From assembly GCF_900094575.1 (NCBI RefSeq), contig NZ_FMAE01000008.1:124001-188000 (forward strand): a DNA stretch of 64,000 nucleotides, read 5' to 3'. Numbering within the stretch: the first letter of the stretch is position 1; each line of letters opens with the position of its first letter. A model generated the notes under the pieces. The model did no database searches and was not told the DNA's origin. It saw nothing but the letters and a program-made list of their open reading frames with translations. Source of the stretch: Bradyrhizobium yuanmingense (GTDB lineage: Bacteria > Pseudomonadota > Alphaproteobacteria > Rhizobiales > Xanthobacteraceae). Both the position numbers and the translations under genes were made by a program. Below, in pieces: positions 1-8,627 of the stretch.

Positions 1-725
1 GCAAGCTCACCCTCGAAACCGCGAACCGCGAGCTCGAAGGCACGGGGACCGCTGGTGAGGGCGTGCGCGGCGCCTTCGTGATGGTTGCAGTCGGCGACAC
101 CGGTCACGGCATTCCGGCCGATATCCGCGAGCGTGTTTTCGAGCCGTTCTTCACCACAAAGGGGGTCGGCCGCGGCACCGGTCTGGGGCTGAGCATGGTC
201 TACGGCTTTGCCCGCCAGAGCGGCGGCACTGTTGCGATCGAAAGCGAGGAGGGGCGCGGCACCGTGATGCGGCTGTTCCTGCCGCGGGCAAAGGGCGAGG
301 CGGTGGCCAGGACGGCGCCGGTTCAAGCGCCCGCCACGGCGCGCGGGCGGGAGACGATACTCGTGGTGGAGGACGATCCGCTGGTCCAGGGCTATGTCAT
401 CGCGCAACTCGGCGGCCTCGGCTATCGCACGCTCGCTGCGAGCGACGGCGCGTCCGCGCTGACGCTGGTCGACCAAGGTGCCCGATTCGATCTGCTGTTC
501 ACGGACATCATCATGCCCGGCGGCATGAACGGGCATGAATTGGCCGAAGCCGTCAGGCTCCGCCGGCCGGGCGTGAGGGTGCTCTACACCTCCGGCTATA
601 CCGACAACACCATCGTCCACGACGGACATCTCGATCCCGGCGTGGCGCTGCTGTTCAAGCCATACCGCAAGGCGGAGCTGTCGCAGAAGATTCGCGAGGT
701 GCTTGCCGGCGAGCCGCCCGCCTGA
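1..725 (+). CDS. Hybrid sensor histidine kinase, C-terminal part (5' end outside window)
   Basis: The reading frame is open from base 3, so the gene begins before the window. The visible part has the end of a GHKL ATPase domain (G1 box GDTGHGIP, F box EPFFTTK, G2 box GRGTGLGLS) and then a response-regulator receiver domain. The receiver has the acidic pair EDD, the phospho-acceptor Asp in LLFTDIIMPG and the conserved Lys in LFKPY. This order is typical of hybrid kinases with a C-terminal receiver. Sensor and dimerisation domains are not visible, so the signal is unknown. The gene ends just before the rreB terminator, which points towards it. The family call is secure. Confidence 0.93.
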   Translation, partial: KLTLETANRELEGTGTAGEGVRGAFVMVAVGDTGHGIPADIRERVFEPFFTTKGVGRGTGLGLSMVYGFARQSGGTVAIESEEGRGTVMRLFLPRAKGEAVARTAPVQAPATARGRETILVVEDDPLVQGYVIAQLGGLGYRTLAASDGASALTLVDQGARFDLLFTDIIMPGGMNGHELAEAVRLRRPGVRVLYTSGYTDNTIVHDGHLDPGVALLFKPYRKAELSQKIREVLAGEPPA

Positions 726-741
726 GCCGCGGCGACAGACG

Positions 742-773
742 AAAAAGGCGCGGCGGGGAAGCCCCGTCGCGCC
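742..773 (-). terminator. Rho-independent terminator of rreB
   Basis: On the minus strand a GC-rich hairpin (arms GGCGCG-CGGGG and CCCCG-CGCGCC around a short loop) is followed by five T residues at 746-742. It lies about 60 nt after the rreB stop codon. Measured from the predicted start point near 906, the transcript would be about 165 nt. Confidence 0.85.
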
Positions 774-833
774 CGATTTCTTGCTCGCTGGTCCAGGGCT
801 GAGAGCGCCCCGATGCCAAGCCCTACTCGAAGC

Positions 834-878
834 CTAGCGGGCGATCCCAGCGAGGTGACAGCGCTTGAGATAAGACAC
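834..878 (-). CDS. rreB: 14-residue peptide gene with extended Shine-Dalgarno (rreB)
   Basis: The minus strand encodes a 14-residue peptide, MSYLKRCHLAGIAR, with a GTG start and TAG stop. One base upstream is a 16-nt run (894-879) perfectly complementary to the 3' end of 16S rRNA (core AAAGGAGGTGATCC). This matches rreB of Bradyrhizobium japonicum: a 165-nt mRNA conserved in Bradyrhizobiaceae, with a 14-aa product, GTG start and unusually long Shine-Dalgarno sequence. In that work translation was weak and was impeded by the long SD and the GTG codon. Promoter and terminator positions here predict a transcript of about 165 nt. Standard gene finders miss it because it is so short. The peptide has no known molecular function. 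Confidence 0.9.
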   Translation of the reverse strand: MSYLKRCHLAGIAR

Positions 879-894
879 TGGATCACCTCCTTTC
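879..894 (-). promoter_or_regulatory. Extended ribosome-binding site of rreB
   Basis: Sixteen consecutive bases are complementary to the anti-Shine-Dalgarno tail of 16S rRNA, against 4-7 in ordinary genes. The site ends one base before the GTG codon. It is the defining feature of rreB-like mRNAs and probably holds the 30S subunit rather than promoting efficient initiation. Confidence 0.88.
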
Positions 895-913
895 GTTGGT
901 TTCGGAAGTCTTC

Positions 914-942
914 AATATAGGCGGCGATCCCGCCGCTGTTAA
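914..942 (-). promoter_or_regulatory. Predicted sigma-70 promoter of rreB
   Basis: On the minus strand the -35 box TTAACA (942-937) is followed by a 17-bp spacer and the -10 box TATATT (919-914). A start site near 906 and the terminator at 742 give a transcript of about 165 nt, the reported size for rreB mRNA. Confidence 0.75.
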
Positions 943-1054
943 GGGGCGGCGGGTCCGCAGGAACCCGGGTCGTTCGCAAGGCCGCCGAAGACGCCGGAAA
1001 GCGACCTCCTGGGCAGTTGAGACCGCAGCCCGGCCGTGTTAGGGAGCCCCCAAC

Positions 1055-1128
1055 GCGGGTGTAGCTCAATGGTAGAGCAGCAGCCTTCCAAGCTGAATAC
1101 GAGGGTTCGATTCCCTTCACCCGCTCCA
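1055..1128 (+). tRNA. tRNA-Gly (anticodon TCC)
   Basis: The cloverleaf is clear: acceptor arms GCGGGTG and CACCCGC, D arm GCTC/GAGC, anticodon loop CTTCCAA with anticodon TCC, T loop TTCGATT, discriminator T and an encoded CCA end. The molecule is 74 nt including CCA. It reads glycine GGA/GGG codons. Confidence 0.97.
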
Positions 1129-1198
1129 GAACCTGTTGGACGCGATATCCCAGCAGGGCGTTTCCTCGATAGCCGCCCGTGGCTTGACGGCCGATCAG

Positions 1199-1393
1199 CT
1201 ATTCCTCGTCCCGTCGCTCGCGTTCCTTCCGTGCGCGATCGACCGCGCCGCCTCGAGGCTGTCCGCTGACCTTCACGCCGGGGAGATGATCGACCTTGTC
1301 GGCCTCGTCGCCGCGCTGAAGTTCGCAATCAATGATGTCGCGTGATCCTTCGGCCGGTTCCTTGTCGAATGGGCTCTTGCTCTCGATGCTCAT
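1199..1393 (-). CDS. Small charged hypothetical protein
   Basis: This frame encodes 64 residues, rich in Lys, Arg, Glu and Asp, with no membrane segment and no recognised motif. An AGGA ribosome-binding site lies about 7 bases before the ATG. The composition fits the small disordered cytoplasmic proteins common in Bradyrhizobium. The gene sits alone between tRNA-Gly and the FNT transporter. No function can be given. A chance frame in GC-rich DNA is possible. Confidence 0.45.
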   Translation of the reverse strand: MSIESKSPFDKEPAEGSRDIIDCELQRGDEADKVDHLPGVKVSGQPRGGAVDRARKERERRDEE

Positions 1394-1481
1394 GAATGAT
1401 CCTGCTTGACCGCGTTGATTGCTAGGGCAAACCCAGCTCTGCGCTATCGTTCCTGTCCAAAGCAGCCGCTTCGTGCAGGCT

Positions 1482-2345
1482 CTATCCCCTGTGGTTATCG
1501 ATTTCGGCGGCGACCTGTCCGTAGTTCAGCAGCGCAACCAGGGTCGTTCCGCCGATAATATTGCCGAGTAGCGTGGGTATGAAGAAGTCGGAGGCATATT
1601 GGCTGAACGAGGCCAGGCCGCTCTGCACCAGAAAGGCGCACTCGATCGAACCCGCGACGATGTGCAAGAACTGGCCGAGTGCGACCACATAGGTCATCAC
1701 TACGATGATGTGTGCGCGCGAGCCTTTGGCAGCCGGAAGAAGCCAGGCCATCGAGGCGATCAGCCAGCCGGCGAAGATGGCCCTGACGAAGGTGCTCGAG
1801 AACGTCCCCTCGATCGTCGGCCGGCTGAGATCGATGAAGGCGTCCACGATGCGAGGTTCGAAGATGCTGGTGCGAGCGAGCACGGAGGCGGCCGCCCAGG
1901 TCCCTGCGATATTCGAGGCGAGAACCAGGATCCAGAGCTTGAGCACGCTTGCCAAGGTGCCGAGATCCCTGTTGTGCAACAGCGGCAGGATCGGTGTCAG
2001 CGTGTTCTCGGTAAAGAGCTGTTGTCGTCCCAGCACGACGACCAGGAAGCCGACGGTGTAGCCGAGCGGAGCAACCAGGCGGCGGGTCGCCTCATCCGAG
2101 ATCAGCGCATGCAACTCGCCCTGAACGATTAGCGACAGGCTTATCGAAAGGCCGGCGGCAAAACCGGACAGCACGATGGCCCACCATCGCCGCTCCAGCT
2201 CCTGCTCGCCTTCGGCGCGGATCGTCTCATGGATCAGCGCGGCGCTTGGCCTGCTCTGGGATTCGATCTGCCTGGTCTGGCGCCGCGACACGCCGTCGAG
2301 CTTGGATGCTGGGTTGAATGAGGCGCCGTCGCCAGACTGATCCAC
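1482..2345 (-). CDS. Formate/nitrite transporter family protein
   Basis: The 287-residue protein has a hydrophilic N-terminus of about 50 residues and then six hydrophobic segments, including WWAIVLSGFAAGLSISLS and the last helix FIPTLLGNIIGGTTLVALL. The GNIIGG motif near the C-terminus is characteristic of the FNT (FocA/NirC/YfdC) pentameric channel family. The long charged N-terminus resembles the YfdC-type branch. Substrate is probably a small monovalent anion such as formate or nitrite, but the sequence does not tell which. It is monocistronic. Confidence 0.85.
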   Translation of the reverse strand: MDQSGDGASFNPASKLDGVSRRQTRQIESQSRPSAALIHETIRAEGEQELERRWWAIVLSGFAAGLSISLSLIVQGELHALISDEATRRLVAPLGYTVGFLVVVLGRQQLFTENTLTPILPLLHNRDLGTLASVLKLWILVLASNIAGTWAAASVLARTSIFEPRIVDAFIDLSRPTIEGTFSSTFVRAIFAGWLIASMAWLLPAAKGSRAHIIVVMTYVVALGQFLHIVAGSIECAFLVQSGLASFSQYASDFFIPTLLGNIIGGTTLVALLNYGQVAAEIDNHRG

Positions 2346-2465
2346 GCTGCGGTCTCCGAAAGGCTGATCCAGTCAAGACTTCCGGATGTCCCATTCAGTT
2401 CCCCTTGCGCGGTGCAGGCGCGGTGCAGCACGCGGAGGAACCTTCGTCATGAGCAGGAGTTCGCC

Positions 2466-2951
2466 GTGGGGGCAAGGGTGAAAGTCACGAGGCCAACCGT
2501 GCAATACGACGTGCGCGTGCGTTCCACCGCGCAGATCGCGGGTCATCCGATTCATCCGATGCTGGTGCCGATCCCGATCACGTGTTTCGTCGGGGCGCTG
2601 CTGACCGACATCGCCTATGTCGCCAGTGCCGAGATCATGTGGGCGAATTTTTCGGCCTGGCTGCTGCTCGCCGGAATCGTCTTCGGCGTGCTGGCGGCGA
2701 TCGCGGGCCTGATCGACTTCCTCGGCAATCGGCTGGTGCGGGCGCAGGCGCCGGCCTGGCCGCATCTGATCGGCAATGCCGTGGTGCTGATCCTTTCGAT
2801 CGTCAATCTGATGATCCACATGCGCGATGGCTGGACTTCCGTGTGGCCGAGCGGGCTCGCCTTGTCCGCGCTCACAGTGCTGATCCTGCCGATCACGGGG
2901 TGGCTCGGCTGGGCTCTCGTCTATCGCCACGGCGTGGGAGTTGCACGATGA
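2466..2951 (+). CDS. DUF2231 membrane protein
   Basis: The protein has four predicted transmembrane helices and the IAGHPIHPMLVPIPI motif that marks the DUF2231 family. The GTG at 2466 was chosen because AGGAG lies 6 bases upstream; an ATG at 2412 in the same frame is possible. Its stop overlaps the ATG of the next gene (ATGA), indicating translational coupling to the sorbosone-dehydrogenase-like lipoprotein. That pairing suggests a membrane partner for a periplasmic oxidase, perhaps in electron transfer; this is inference. Confidence 0.85.
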   Translation: MGARVKVTRPTVQYDVRVRSTAQIAGHPIHPMLVPIPITCFVGALLTDIAYVASAEIMWANFSAWLLLAGIVFGVLAAIAGLIDFLGNRLVRAQAPAWPHLIGNAVVLILSIVNLMIHMRDGWTSVWPSGLALSALTVLILPITGWLGWALVYRHGVGVAR

Positions 2952-4282
2952 TATCTGCGATGATCCGCGCGCTGTTGTGCGCGTCGCTGCTGGGGCTGGC
3001 CGGCTGCAATGACGGCAGCGGCGATCCCAAGGCGCAGGTCGGCGCCAATCCGGCACTTCCCGAAATCCAGCAATATCTGCTGCCGCCGGTCCACATTGCC
3101 CGCATCGTCGGCTGGAAGAAGGACGAGACGCCGACGGTCGCGCAGGGCCTGCAGGCCAAGGCCTTCGCCACCGGCCTGCAGCACCCGCGCTCGCTCTACG
3201 TTCTCCCCAATGGCGACGTGCTGGTGGTGGAATCCAAGGCGCCGAAAGGCGCTCCGATCAAGCGGCCCAAGGAACTCGTGATGGGCGTCATCCAGTCCTG
3301 GGCGACCTCCGGCGGCGACAGCGGCGCGAGCAACCGCATCACGCTGCTGCGCGACAGCAACGGGGATGGCGTGCCGGAGACGCAAAGCATCTTCCTCGAC
3401 CATCTCAACTCGCCGTTCGGCGTCGCGCTGGTCGGCAACTATCTCTATGTCGCCAACACCGACGCCATCGTCAGATATCCCTACACCGAAGGGGACACGA
3501 AGATCACCGCGCCGGGCACGGTGCTGACGCCGCTGCCGGGCGGTCCGATCAACCATCACTGGACCAAGAGCCTGGTCGCCAGCCCCGACGGCTCGAAGCT
3601 CTACGCCGGCGTCGGCTCCAACAGCAACGCCGCCGAGAGGGGCATGGAGGCCGAGCACAATCGCGCCGCCATCCTCGAGGTCGATCGCGCCAGCGGCCGC
3701 TGGCGCGTGTTCGCAAGCGGCCTGCGCAATCCCAACGGCCTTAGCTTCGAGCCGCAGACCGGCGCATTGTGGACGGTGGTCAACGAGCGCGACGAGCTCG
3801 GTCCCGATCTCGTGCCTGATTACATGACCTCGGTGAAGGACGGCGGCTTCTACGGCTGGCCCTACAGCTATTTCGGCCAGCACGTCGATCCCCGCGTCAA
3901 GCCGGAGCGGCCGGATCTCGTCGCCAGGGCGATCGTGCCGGATTATGCGCTGAGCTCGCATGTCGCCCCGCTCGGGCTCGCCTTCAACACCGGCACCAGC
4001 CTGCCGGCCGCCTATCGCGGCGGCGCCTTCGTTGGCGAGCACGGCAGTTGGAACAGGCAGGTGCTGAGCGGCTACAAGGTCGTGTTCGTGCCGTTCAAAG
4101 ACGGCAAGCCGAGCGGCCCGCCGCAGGACGTCGTCACCGGGTTCCTCAACAGCGACAATAAGGCGCGCGGCCGCCCCGTTGGTGTTGCCATCGACAAGAC
4201 CGGCGCGCTTCTGGTTGCGGACGACAGCGGCAACACGGTCTGGCGAGTGAGCGCGACCCATCCGCAGCTGACGCAACGTTAA
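2948..4282 (+). CDS. Sorbosone dehydrogenase-like PQQ-type lipoprotein
   Basis: The 444-residue protein begins with a lipoprotein signal peptide ending in LLGLAGC (Cys about residue 20). A beta-propeller of the L-sorbosone/soluble glucose dehydrogenase family follows, with family-like segments such as GLRNPNGLSFEP, DGGFYGWPYSYFG and GEHGSWNR. Relatives oxidise sugars or aldehydes in the periplasm using PQQ. It is coupled to the DUF2231 gene by a 4-bp overlap. The actual substrate is unknown, and calcium/PQQ binding was not verified residue by residue. Confidence 0.88.
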   Translation: MISAMIRALLCASLLGLAGCNDGSGDPKAQVGANPALPEIQQYLLPPVHIARIVGWKKDETPTVAQGLQAKAFATGLQHPRSLYVLPNGDVLVVESKAPKGAPIKRPKELVMGVIQSWATSGGDSGASNRITLLRDSNGDGVPETQSIFLDHLNSPFGVALVGNYLYVANTDAIVRYPYTEGDTKITAPGTVLTPLPGGPINHHWTKSLVASPDGSKLYAGVGSNSNAAERGMEAEHNRAAILEVDRASGRWRVFASGLRNPNGLSFEPQTGALWTVVNERDELGPDLVPDYMTSVKDGGFYGWPYSYFGQHVDPRVKPERPDLVARAIVPDYALSSHVAPLGLAFNTGTSLPAAYRGGAFVGEHGSWNRQVLSGYKVVFVPFKDGKPSGPPQDVVTGFLNSDNKARGRPVGVAIDKTGALLVADDSGNTVWRVSATHPQLTQR

Positions 4283-4343
4283 GCGCGCAGGCGCGTTGTC
4301 GTGCAGACCTTTTTTCTGAGATCTAGAGCCAGGAGTTTGGACA

Positions 4344-4559
4344 ATGGGCCTTGCGCAATATGCCATCGTGCCGGTGCGGGACGAATGGGGCGTGCTGCAC
4401 GACGGCGACGTCAAGAACACCTACGCCACCAAGGAAGCCGCGTTCGAGTCCGCAGTCGCCGCCGCATCCCTCGCGCTGCGTGAGGGACATGAAGTTCAGG
4501 TCAGCGTGCCCGGCCGCGAGGCGGGAGGCAACGCGCTCGGCGTCCGGGACAACGCTTGA
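4344..4559 (+). CDS. Small conserved-type hypothetical protein
   Basis: The 71-residue protein starts at an ATG with AGGAG at good spacing. It contains a short pattern (VVRD-like start, then TKEAAFESAVAAASLALREGH) resembling small DUF2188-like domains. No signal peptide or membrane helix is seen. It is followed after 13 bases by another small gene, so the two are probably cotranscribed. Function unknown. Confidence 0.7.
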   Translation: MGLAQYAIVPVRDEWGVLHDGDVKNTYATKEAAFESAVAAASLALREGHEVQVSVPGREAGGNALGVRDNA

Positions 4560-4572
4560 GAAGGAAGACGCG

Positions 4573-4743
4573 ATGACCAAGCCCCGTGAGCCCAACGGCG
4601 TCGAGCCATCCCGCTCCGAGGACGACATCCAGCGCGACCAGCTCGGCCCGCGCGGCGTGCCGGGCGCGCCGGATCCGGCCAAGATGACGCCGCAGCGCGA
4701 GAAGAAGACGCCGAAGCACGTGGATCCCGGCCACACCGCGTGA
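4573..4743 (+). CDS. Small hydrophilic hypothetical protein
   Basis: This encodes 56 residues, very rich in Pro, Lys, Arg, Asp and Glu and probably disordered. A strong ribosome-binding site (AAGGAAG) precedes the ATG. It follows the 71-residue gene directly on the same strand. No motif is recognised; similar short polar proteins are common in Bradyrhizobium and many are stress related, but that is only analogy. Confidence 0.6.
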   Translation: MTKPREPNGVEPSRSEDDIQRDQLGPRGVPGAPDPAKMTPQREKKTPKHVDPGHTA

Positions 4744-4928
4744 GGGGGCTCCGCTGCGGCCAACCGACCAGACGATCAATCGCCCGCGGCGGGCGGCACT
4801 CCTCCGTCATTTCCGTAGCGGCCTTTGAATCGAGGTAGTCGCCTCGAGGTCATCGCGCGCGCCGCCGCCAGCCGCACGGCTACAGCAGGCCGGGCGACCG
4901 CACTTCCGACCTGATTCGGACGAAAAGG

Positions 4929-4966
4929 CCCTGTCGCTGCGATCGACGAATGTTGCGGCGACAGGG
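4929..4966. terminator. Hairpin in gap between small genes and BKACE gene
   Basis: CCCTGTCGC and GCGACAGGG form a 9-bp stem around a 20-base loop, extended by two further pairs. No long T run follows (GTTTC), so it is a weak terminator candidate at best. The rest of the 4744-5030 gap shows no gene. Confidence 0.4.
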
Positions 4967-5030
4967 TTTCACTTGTAGCAAGACTGGCCGAACGTTATGC
5001 GCGCGAGCGCAAAGATCATGAGGTCGCTGG

Positions 5031-5858
5031 ATGAACCCCGCTGTCATTGCCGTCGCCATCACCGGCTCCGTTCCGCGCAAGAAGGACAATCCGGCGGTGC
5101 CGATCCTGCCCTCGGAGCAGATCGAATCGACGCACCAGGCCTTCGAGGCGGGCGCCACGCTTGCGCATATCCACGTCCGCAACGACGACGAGACGCCGTC
5201 CTCCGATCCCGAGCGTTTTGCCCAGGTGCAGGAGGGGATCAAAAAGCATTGTCCTGATATGATCGTCCAGTTCTCGACCGGCGGGCGTGGCCGTGATCCC
5301 TCGGCGCGCGGATCGGCGCTCTACCTCAAGCCCGACATGGCCTCGCTCTCCACGGGATCGGTGAACTTTCCGACCATCGTCTACGAGAACAGCGCCGCGC
5401 TGGTCGAGACGCTCGCCACTAGCATGAAGACGAACGGCATCCGGCCGGAAATCGAGATCTTCGATCTGTCGCATCTGCATGGCGCCCGCCGCCTGATCGA
5501 TGCGGGCCTCATCGACGCGCGTCCGCACGTGCAGTTCGTCATGGGCGTTAAGAACGCGATGCCGGCGGACGAGCATGTGCTCGACATTCTCCTGGGCGAG
5601 CTCAGGCGGCTGATCCCGAAGGCAACCTGGACCGCAGCCGGAATCGGCCGCCATCAGGCCGAGGTCATGGGGTGGGCGCTCGCCCGAGGGGCGGACGCGG
5701 TCCGCACCGGGCTCGAGGACAATATCCGCATCGACAAGACGCGCCTCGCTGCCAGCAACGCCGAGCTCGTGACCCTGGCCTGCGAGGCGGTCGCGCGCCA
5801 CGGCCGGCGCGTTGCGACCGCGACTGAGGCGCGATCGCTACTCGCCATGGCAGGGTAG
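5031..5858 (+). CDS. BKACE family (3-keto-5-aminohexanoate cleavage enzyme type, DUF849)
   Basis: The 275-residue protein fits the beta-keto acid cleavage enzyme family, zinc TIM barrels that condense a beta-keto acid with acetyl-CoA and split it. The zinc-site motif HIHVR is at residues 46-50, the conserved GIGRHQ segment is in the C-terminal half and VRTGLEDNI near the end contains the family Arg and Glu. Length is normal. BKACE members act on many substrates and no lysine-fermentation genes are nearby, so the substrate is open. The MFS gene downstream may transport a related acid. Confidence 0.9.
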   Translation: MNPAVIAVAITGSVPRKKDNPAVPILPSEQIESTHQAFEAGATLAHIHVRNDDETPSSDPERFAQVQEGIKKHCPDMIVQFSTGGRGRDPSARGSALYLKPDMASLSTGSVNFPTIVYENSAALVETLATSMKTNGIRPEIEIFDLSHLHGARRLIDAGLIDARPHVQFVMGVKNAMPADEHVLDILLGELRRLIPKATWTAAGIGRHQAEVMGWALARGADAVRTGLEDNIRIDKTRLAASNAELVTLACEAVARHGRRVATATEARSLLAMAG

Positions 5859-5951
5859 GGCGACTTCCTCGTCCTCACATGCTCCCGGCTGCCGCCTGCC
5901 ATTCGGCGGCCGGCGTTCCCGTGCGCCGTTTCTCCGAGTAGACAGGTGCTA

Positions 5952-5970
5952 CAGGCGCAATCTGCGCCTG
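5952..5970. promoter_or_regulatory. Inverted repeat upstream of MFS gene
   Basis: A perfect 8-bp inverted repeat (CAGGCGCA and TGCGCCTG, 3-base loop) lies just upstream of the preferred ATG of the MFS gene. It could be an operator or a small hairpin near the translation start. If translation starts at GTG 5946 it would be coding instead. Confidence 0.3.
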
Positions 5971-5990
5971 CCGGGCAGGCGACGTTTGGA

Positions 5991-7193
5991 ATGCAGTTCT
6001 TGAAATATGACGGCAGGCTCATCGGGGTCTTGCTGATGCTCGCCACCACGCAGCTGGTCGGATGGGGCACGATCGGGCTTCCCGCCATCGTCGGGCGCGA
6101 TCTCGCCGCCGATCTCGGCATGAGCCTGCCGGCGGTGTTCGCCGGCACGTCCGTTCTCTACGTCTCGATGGGGCTGTGCGGTCCGTTGCTCGCCAAGTCG
6201 TTTGCGCGGCATGGCGCGCGGACGGTGATGATGGTCGGCACGATCGTCACGGCGCCAGGCTTCGTGCTGCTGTCGCTGGCGCGCGAGCCGATGCTCTATT
6301 TCGCCGCGTGGATCGTCCTCGGCATCGCCGGCAGCGCCACGCTGTCGACCGGCGCCTATATCATGCTGAACGAGATCGCGGGGCGGCAGGCCAAGAACGC
6401 GATCGGCGCGCTGATGCTGGTGACGGGCCTGTCCAGCAGCATCTTCTGGCCGACGACCTCGTTCCTGAGCGGTCACCTCGGCTGGCGGGGGACGTGCCTG
6501 GTCTACGCCGCGATGATGCTCCTCGTCAGCCTCCCGCTCTATGCGTTCGGCGCGCCGCGCCGAAAGATCGCACAGGACGAGGGCACCGCGCCGGCGAAGC
6601 GGTCGCCGCCGCCTGCCATTGCACGGAGCACGTTCGGCCTCGTCGTCGCCGCGATCACGCTGAACGCCTTCGTCAATTTCGGCGTCAGTGCGATCCTGAT
6701 CGAGCTGTTGCGGGCGGAGGGGCTGGTGCCGGCTCAGGCGCTGGTGTTCGGCTCGATGCTGGGCGTGATCCAGGTCAGCGCCCGCGGGCTGGATTTTCTC
6801 GGCGGCGGACGATGGGACGGCATCACGACCGGGCTCGTCGCGGGCAGCGCATTGCCGGTCGCCATGCTGCTGCTGATGTCGAGCGAGGGCGCCACGTGGG
6901 CGGTCGCGGTCTTCATCCTGCTCTATGGCGCCGGCAGCGGCGCAATGGCGGTGGCGCGGGCGACCATCCCGCTGGTGTTCTATGACCAGGCCGAGTTCGC
7001 CAAGGCGATGTCGATGATCTCGCTGCCGCTCAACCTCGCCTCCGCGATCTCACCGCCGCTGCTCGCGGGCCTGCTGACGGAGTTCGGCAGCCGTGCTGCG
7101 CTCGGTCTCACGCTGGTGTTCTCCTGCGCGACGGTGCTGATCCTCGTTCTGCTCGCTCGCCGCCGGCCGCGACAGCCGGCGGTCGTGACCTGA
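5991..7193 (+). CDS. MFS transporter
   Basis: The protein of about 400 residues has 12 hydrophobic helices in two halves, split by a polar loop near residues 190-210 (APRRKIAQDEGTAPAKR). Cues include the helix 1 segment TQLVGWGTIGLPAIVGRDLAADLG and the loop 2-3 region ending in FARHGARTVMMVG. ATG 5991 was preferred; GTG 5946 would add 15 residues. Its position after the BKACE gene suggests organic-acid transport, but no substrate signature is visible. Confidence 0.85.
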   Translation: MQFLKYDGRLIGVLLMLATTQLVGWGTIGLPAIVGRDLAADLGMSLPAVFAGTSVLYVSMGLCGPLLAKSFARHGARTVMMVGTIVTAPGFVLLSLAREPMLYFAAWIVLGIAGSATLSTGAYIMLNEIAGRQAKNAIGALMLVTGLSSSIFWPTTSFLSGHLGWRGTCLVYAAMMLLVSLPLYAFGAPRRKIAQDEGTAPAKRSPPPAIARSTFGLVVAAITLNAFVNFGVSAILIELLRAEGLVPAQALVFGSMLGVIQVSARGLDFLGGGRWDGITTGLVAGSALPVAMLLLMSSEGATWAVAVFILLYGAGSGAMAVARATIPLVFYDQAEFAKAMSMISLPLNLASAISPPLLAGLLTEFGSRAALGLTLVFSCATVLILVLLARRRPRQPAVVT

Positions 7194-7373
7194 GCCGATC
7201 AAGCAATATTCGCGGCGCGGAAAGTTTGCGGACGGCGATCACCTCCGGCCCGGCAGGAGATAGCCGTATGCCGCCAGTGCAGTGCTCAGCGTGCGAAAAT
7301 GGTGGTATCGGCAGGGAGCGCAGCCTCGCGATCCCGCCGCCGCGCCAAGGTTAGTTCCCCGGAGGAAATCGAC

Positions 7374-8603
7374 ATGTCGGCCCTGCCGCTCTCAGGCATC
7401 AAGATCCTTGACCTCACCCGCGTGCTGGCCGGGCCGCTGTCGGCCCAGATGCTGGGCGATCTCGGCGCGGAGGTGATCAAGATCGAGCGGCCGGGCACCG
7501 GCGACGACGCGCGCGCTTTCGGTCCGCCTTACCTCGCCGACCCCGAGGGCAAGGCCAACAACAACAATTCGTTCTATCTCTGTGCCAACCGCAACAAGAA
7601 GTCGGTCACCGTCAACATCGCCAAGCCCGAAGGGCAGGCGATCGTCCGCGAGCTCGCCAAGGACGCCGACGTCTTCATGGAGAACTACAAGGTCGGCGAT
7701 CTCAAGCGCTACGGTCTCGACTACGAGACCATCAAGGCGATCAATCCCCGCATCATCTATTGCTCGGTGACCGGCTTCGGCCAGACCGGACCTTACGCGC
7801 CGCGCGCCGGCTACGACGCCATCCTGCAGGCGATGGGCGGCCTGATGAGCGTCACCGGCCATATCGACGGCGAGCCCGGCGAGGGCCCGATGAAGGTCGG
7901 CCCCTCGATCGTCGACTACATGACCGGCATGAACGCCTCGATCGGCATTCTCTCGGCGCTCTACCATCGCGATGCCAATGGCGGGCAGGGACAGCACATC
8001 GACGTCTGTCTGTTCGATACCGTGATCGCATCGCTGTCGCACTGGCTCCAAATTTACCTTGTCAACGGCAAGACGCCGCCGCGCCGCGGCACCTGGGGCA
8101 ATGGCGGCATGCCCGCCGGCGTGTTCCGCTGCGCCGACGGCGAGCTGATGCTGGTGGTCGGCAATGACGGCCAGTTTCAGCGCACCTGCGCCGTGCTCGG
8201 CGAGCCCGAGCTCGCGAACGATCCGCGCTTCGTCAAGAACAACGACCGCGTCGTGCACGGCAAGGAGATCATGGCGATCTTCGCCGGCCTGTTCCTGAAG
8301 CAAAAGGTAGCCTACTGGCTGGAGAAGCTGGAGGAGGCGGGGGTGCCCTCAGGGCCGATCAACAATTTCGAGCAGGTGTTCTCCGACCCGCACGTCCAGT
8401 CGCGCGGCATGCGCGTGAAGGTCAACCATCCCTTCGAGCCCGATCTGTCGCTGGTCCGCAACGCGCTGACGCTCTCGGAGACCCCGATCAAGGACTACCG
8501 CGCCCCGCCGCTTCTGGGCGAGCACACCCAGGAGGTGCTCGGCGGCAAGCTCGGCTATGATGCCGGCAAGATCGAGCAGCTGAAGGCGCAGGGCATCATC
8601 TAG
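7374..8603 (+). CDS. Class III (CaiB/BaiF family) CoA-transferase
   Basis: The 409-residue protein starts at an ATG preceded by GGAGGAAA. N-terminal LDLTRVLAGPLSAQMLGDLG and GAEVIKIERP are hallmarks of the family. The catalytic Asp is predicted at residue 148 in the AGYDAILQA segment, where it forms an aspartyl-CoA anhydride. Such enzymes move CoA between succinyl- or formyl-CoA and another acid; the donor and acceptor cannot be assigned. It stands alone between an MFS gene and a repeat. Confidence 0.92.
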   Translation: MSALPLSGIKILDLTRVLAGPLSAQMLGDLGAEVIKIERPGTGDDARAFGPPYLADPEGKANNNNSFYLCANRNKKSVTVNIAKPEGQAIVRELAKDADVFMENYKVGDLKRYGLDYETIKAINPRIIYCSVTGFGQTGPYAPRAGYDAILQAMGGLMSVTGHIDGEPGEGPMKVGPSIVDYMTGMNASIGILSALYHRDANGGQGQHIDVCLFDTVIASLSHWLQIYLVNGKTPPRRGTWGNGGMPAGVFRCADGELMLVVGNDGQFQRTCAVLGEPELANDPRFVKNNDRVVHGKEIMAIFAGLFLKQKVAYWLEKLEEAGVPSGPINNFEQVFSDPHVQSRGMRVKVNHPFEPDLSLVRNALTLSETPIKDYRAPPLLGEHTQEVLGGKLGYDAGKIEQLKAQGII

Positions 8604-8627
8604 ATTCGACGAAGCGGCGCCGGCTTT

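Noticed and set aside
596..1120. Minus-strand open frame starting with KGIEPSYSAWKAAALPL
   Set aside because: It is the antisense of tRNA-Gly and rreB regions; this translation is a well-known spurious product of tRNA antisense.
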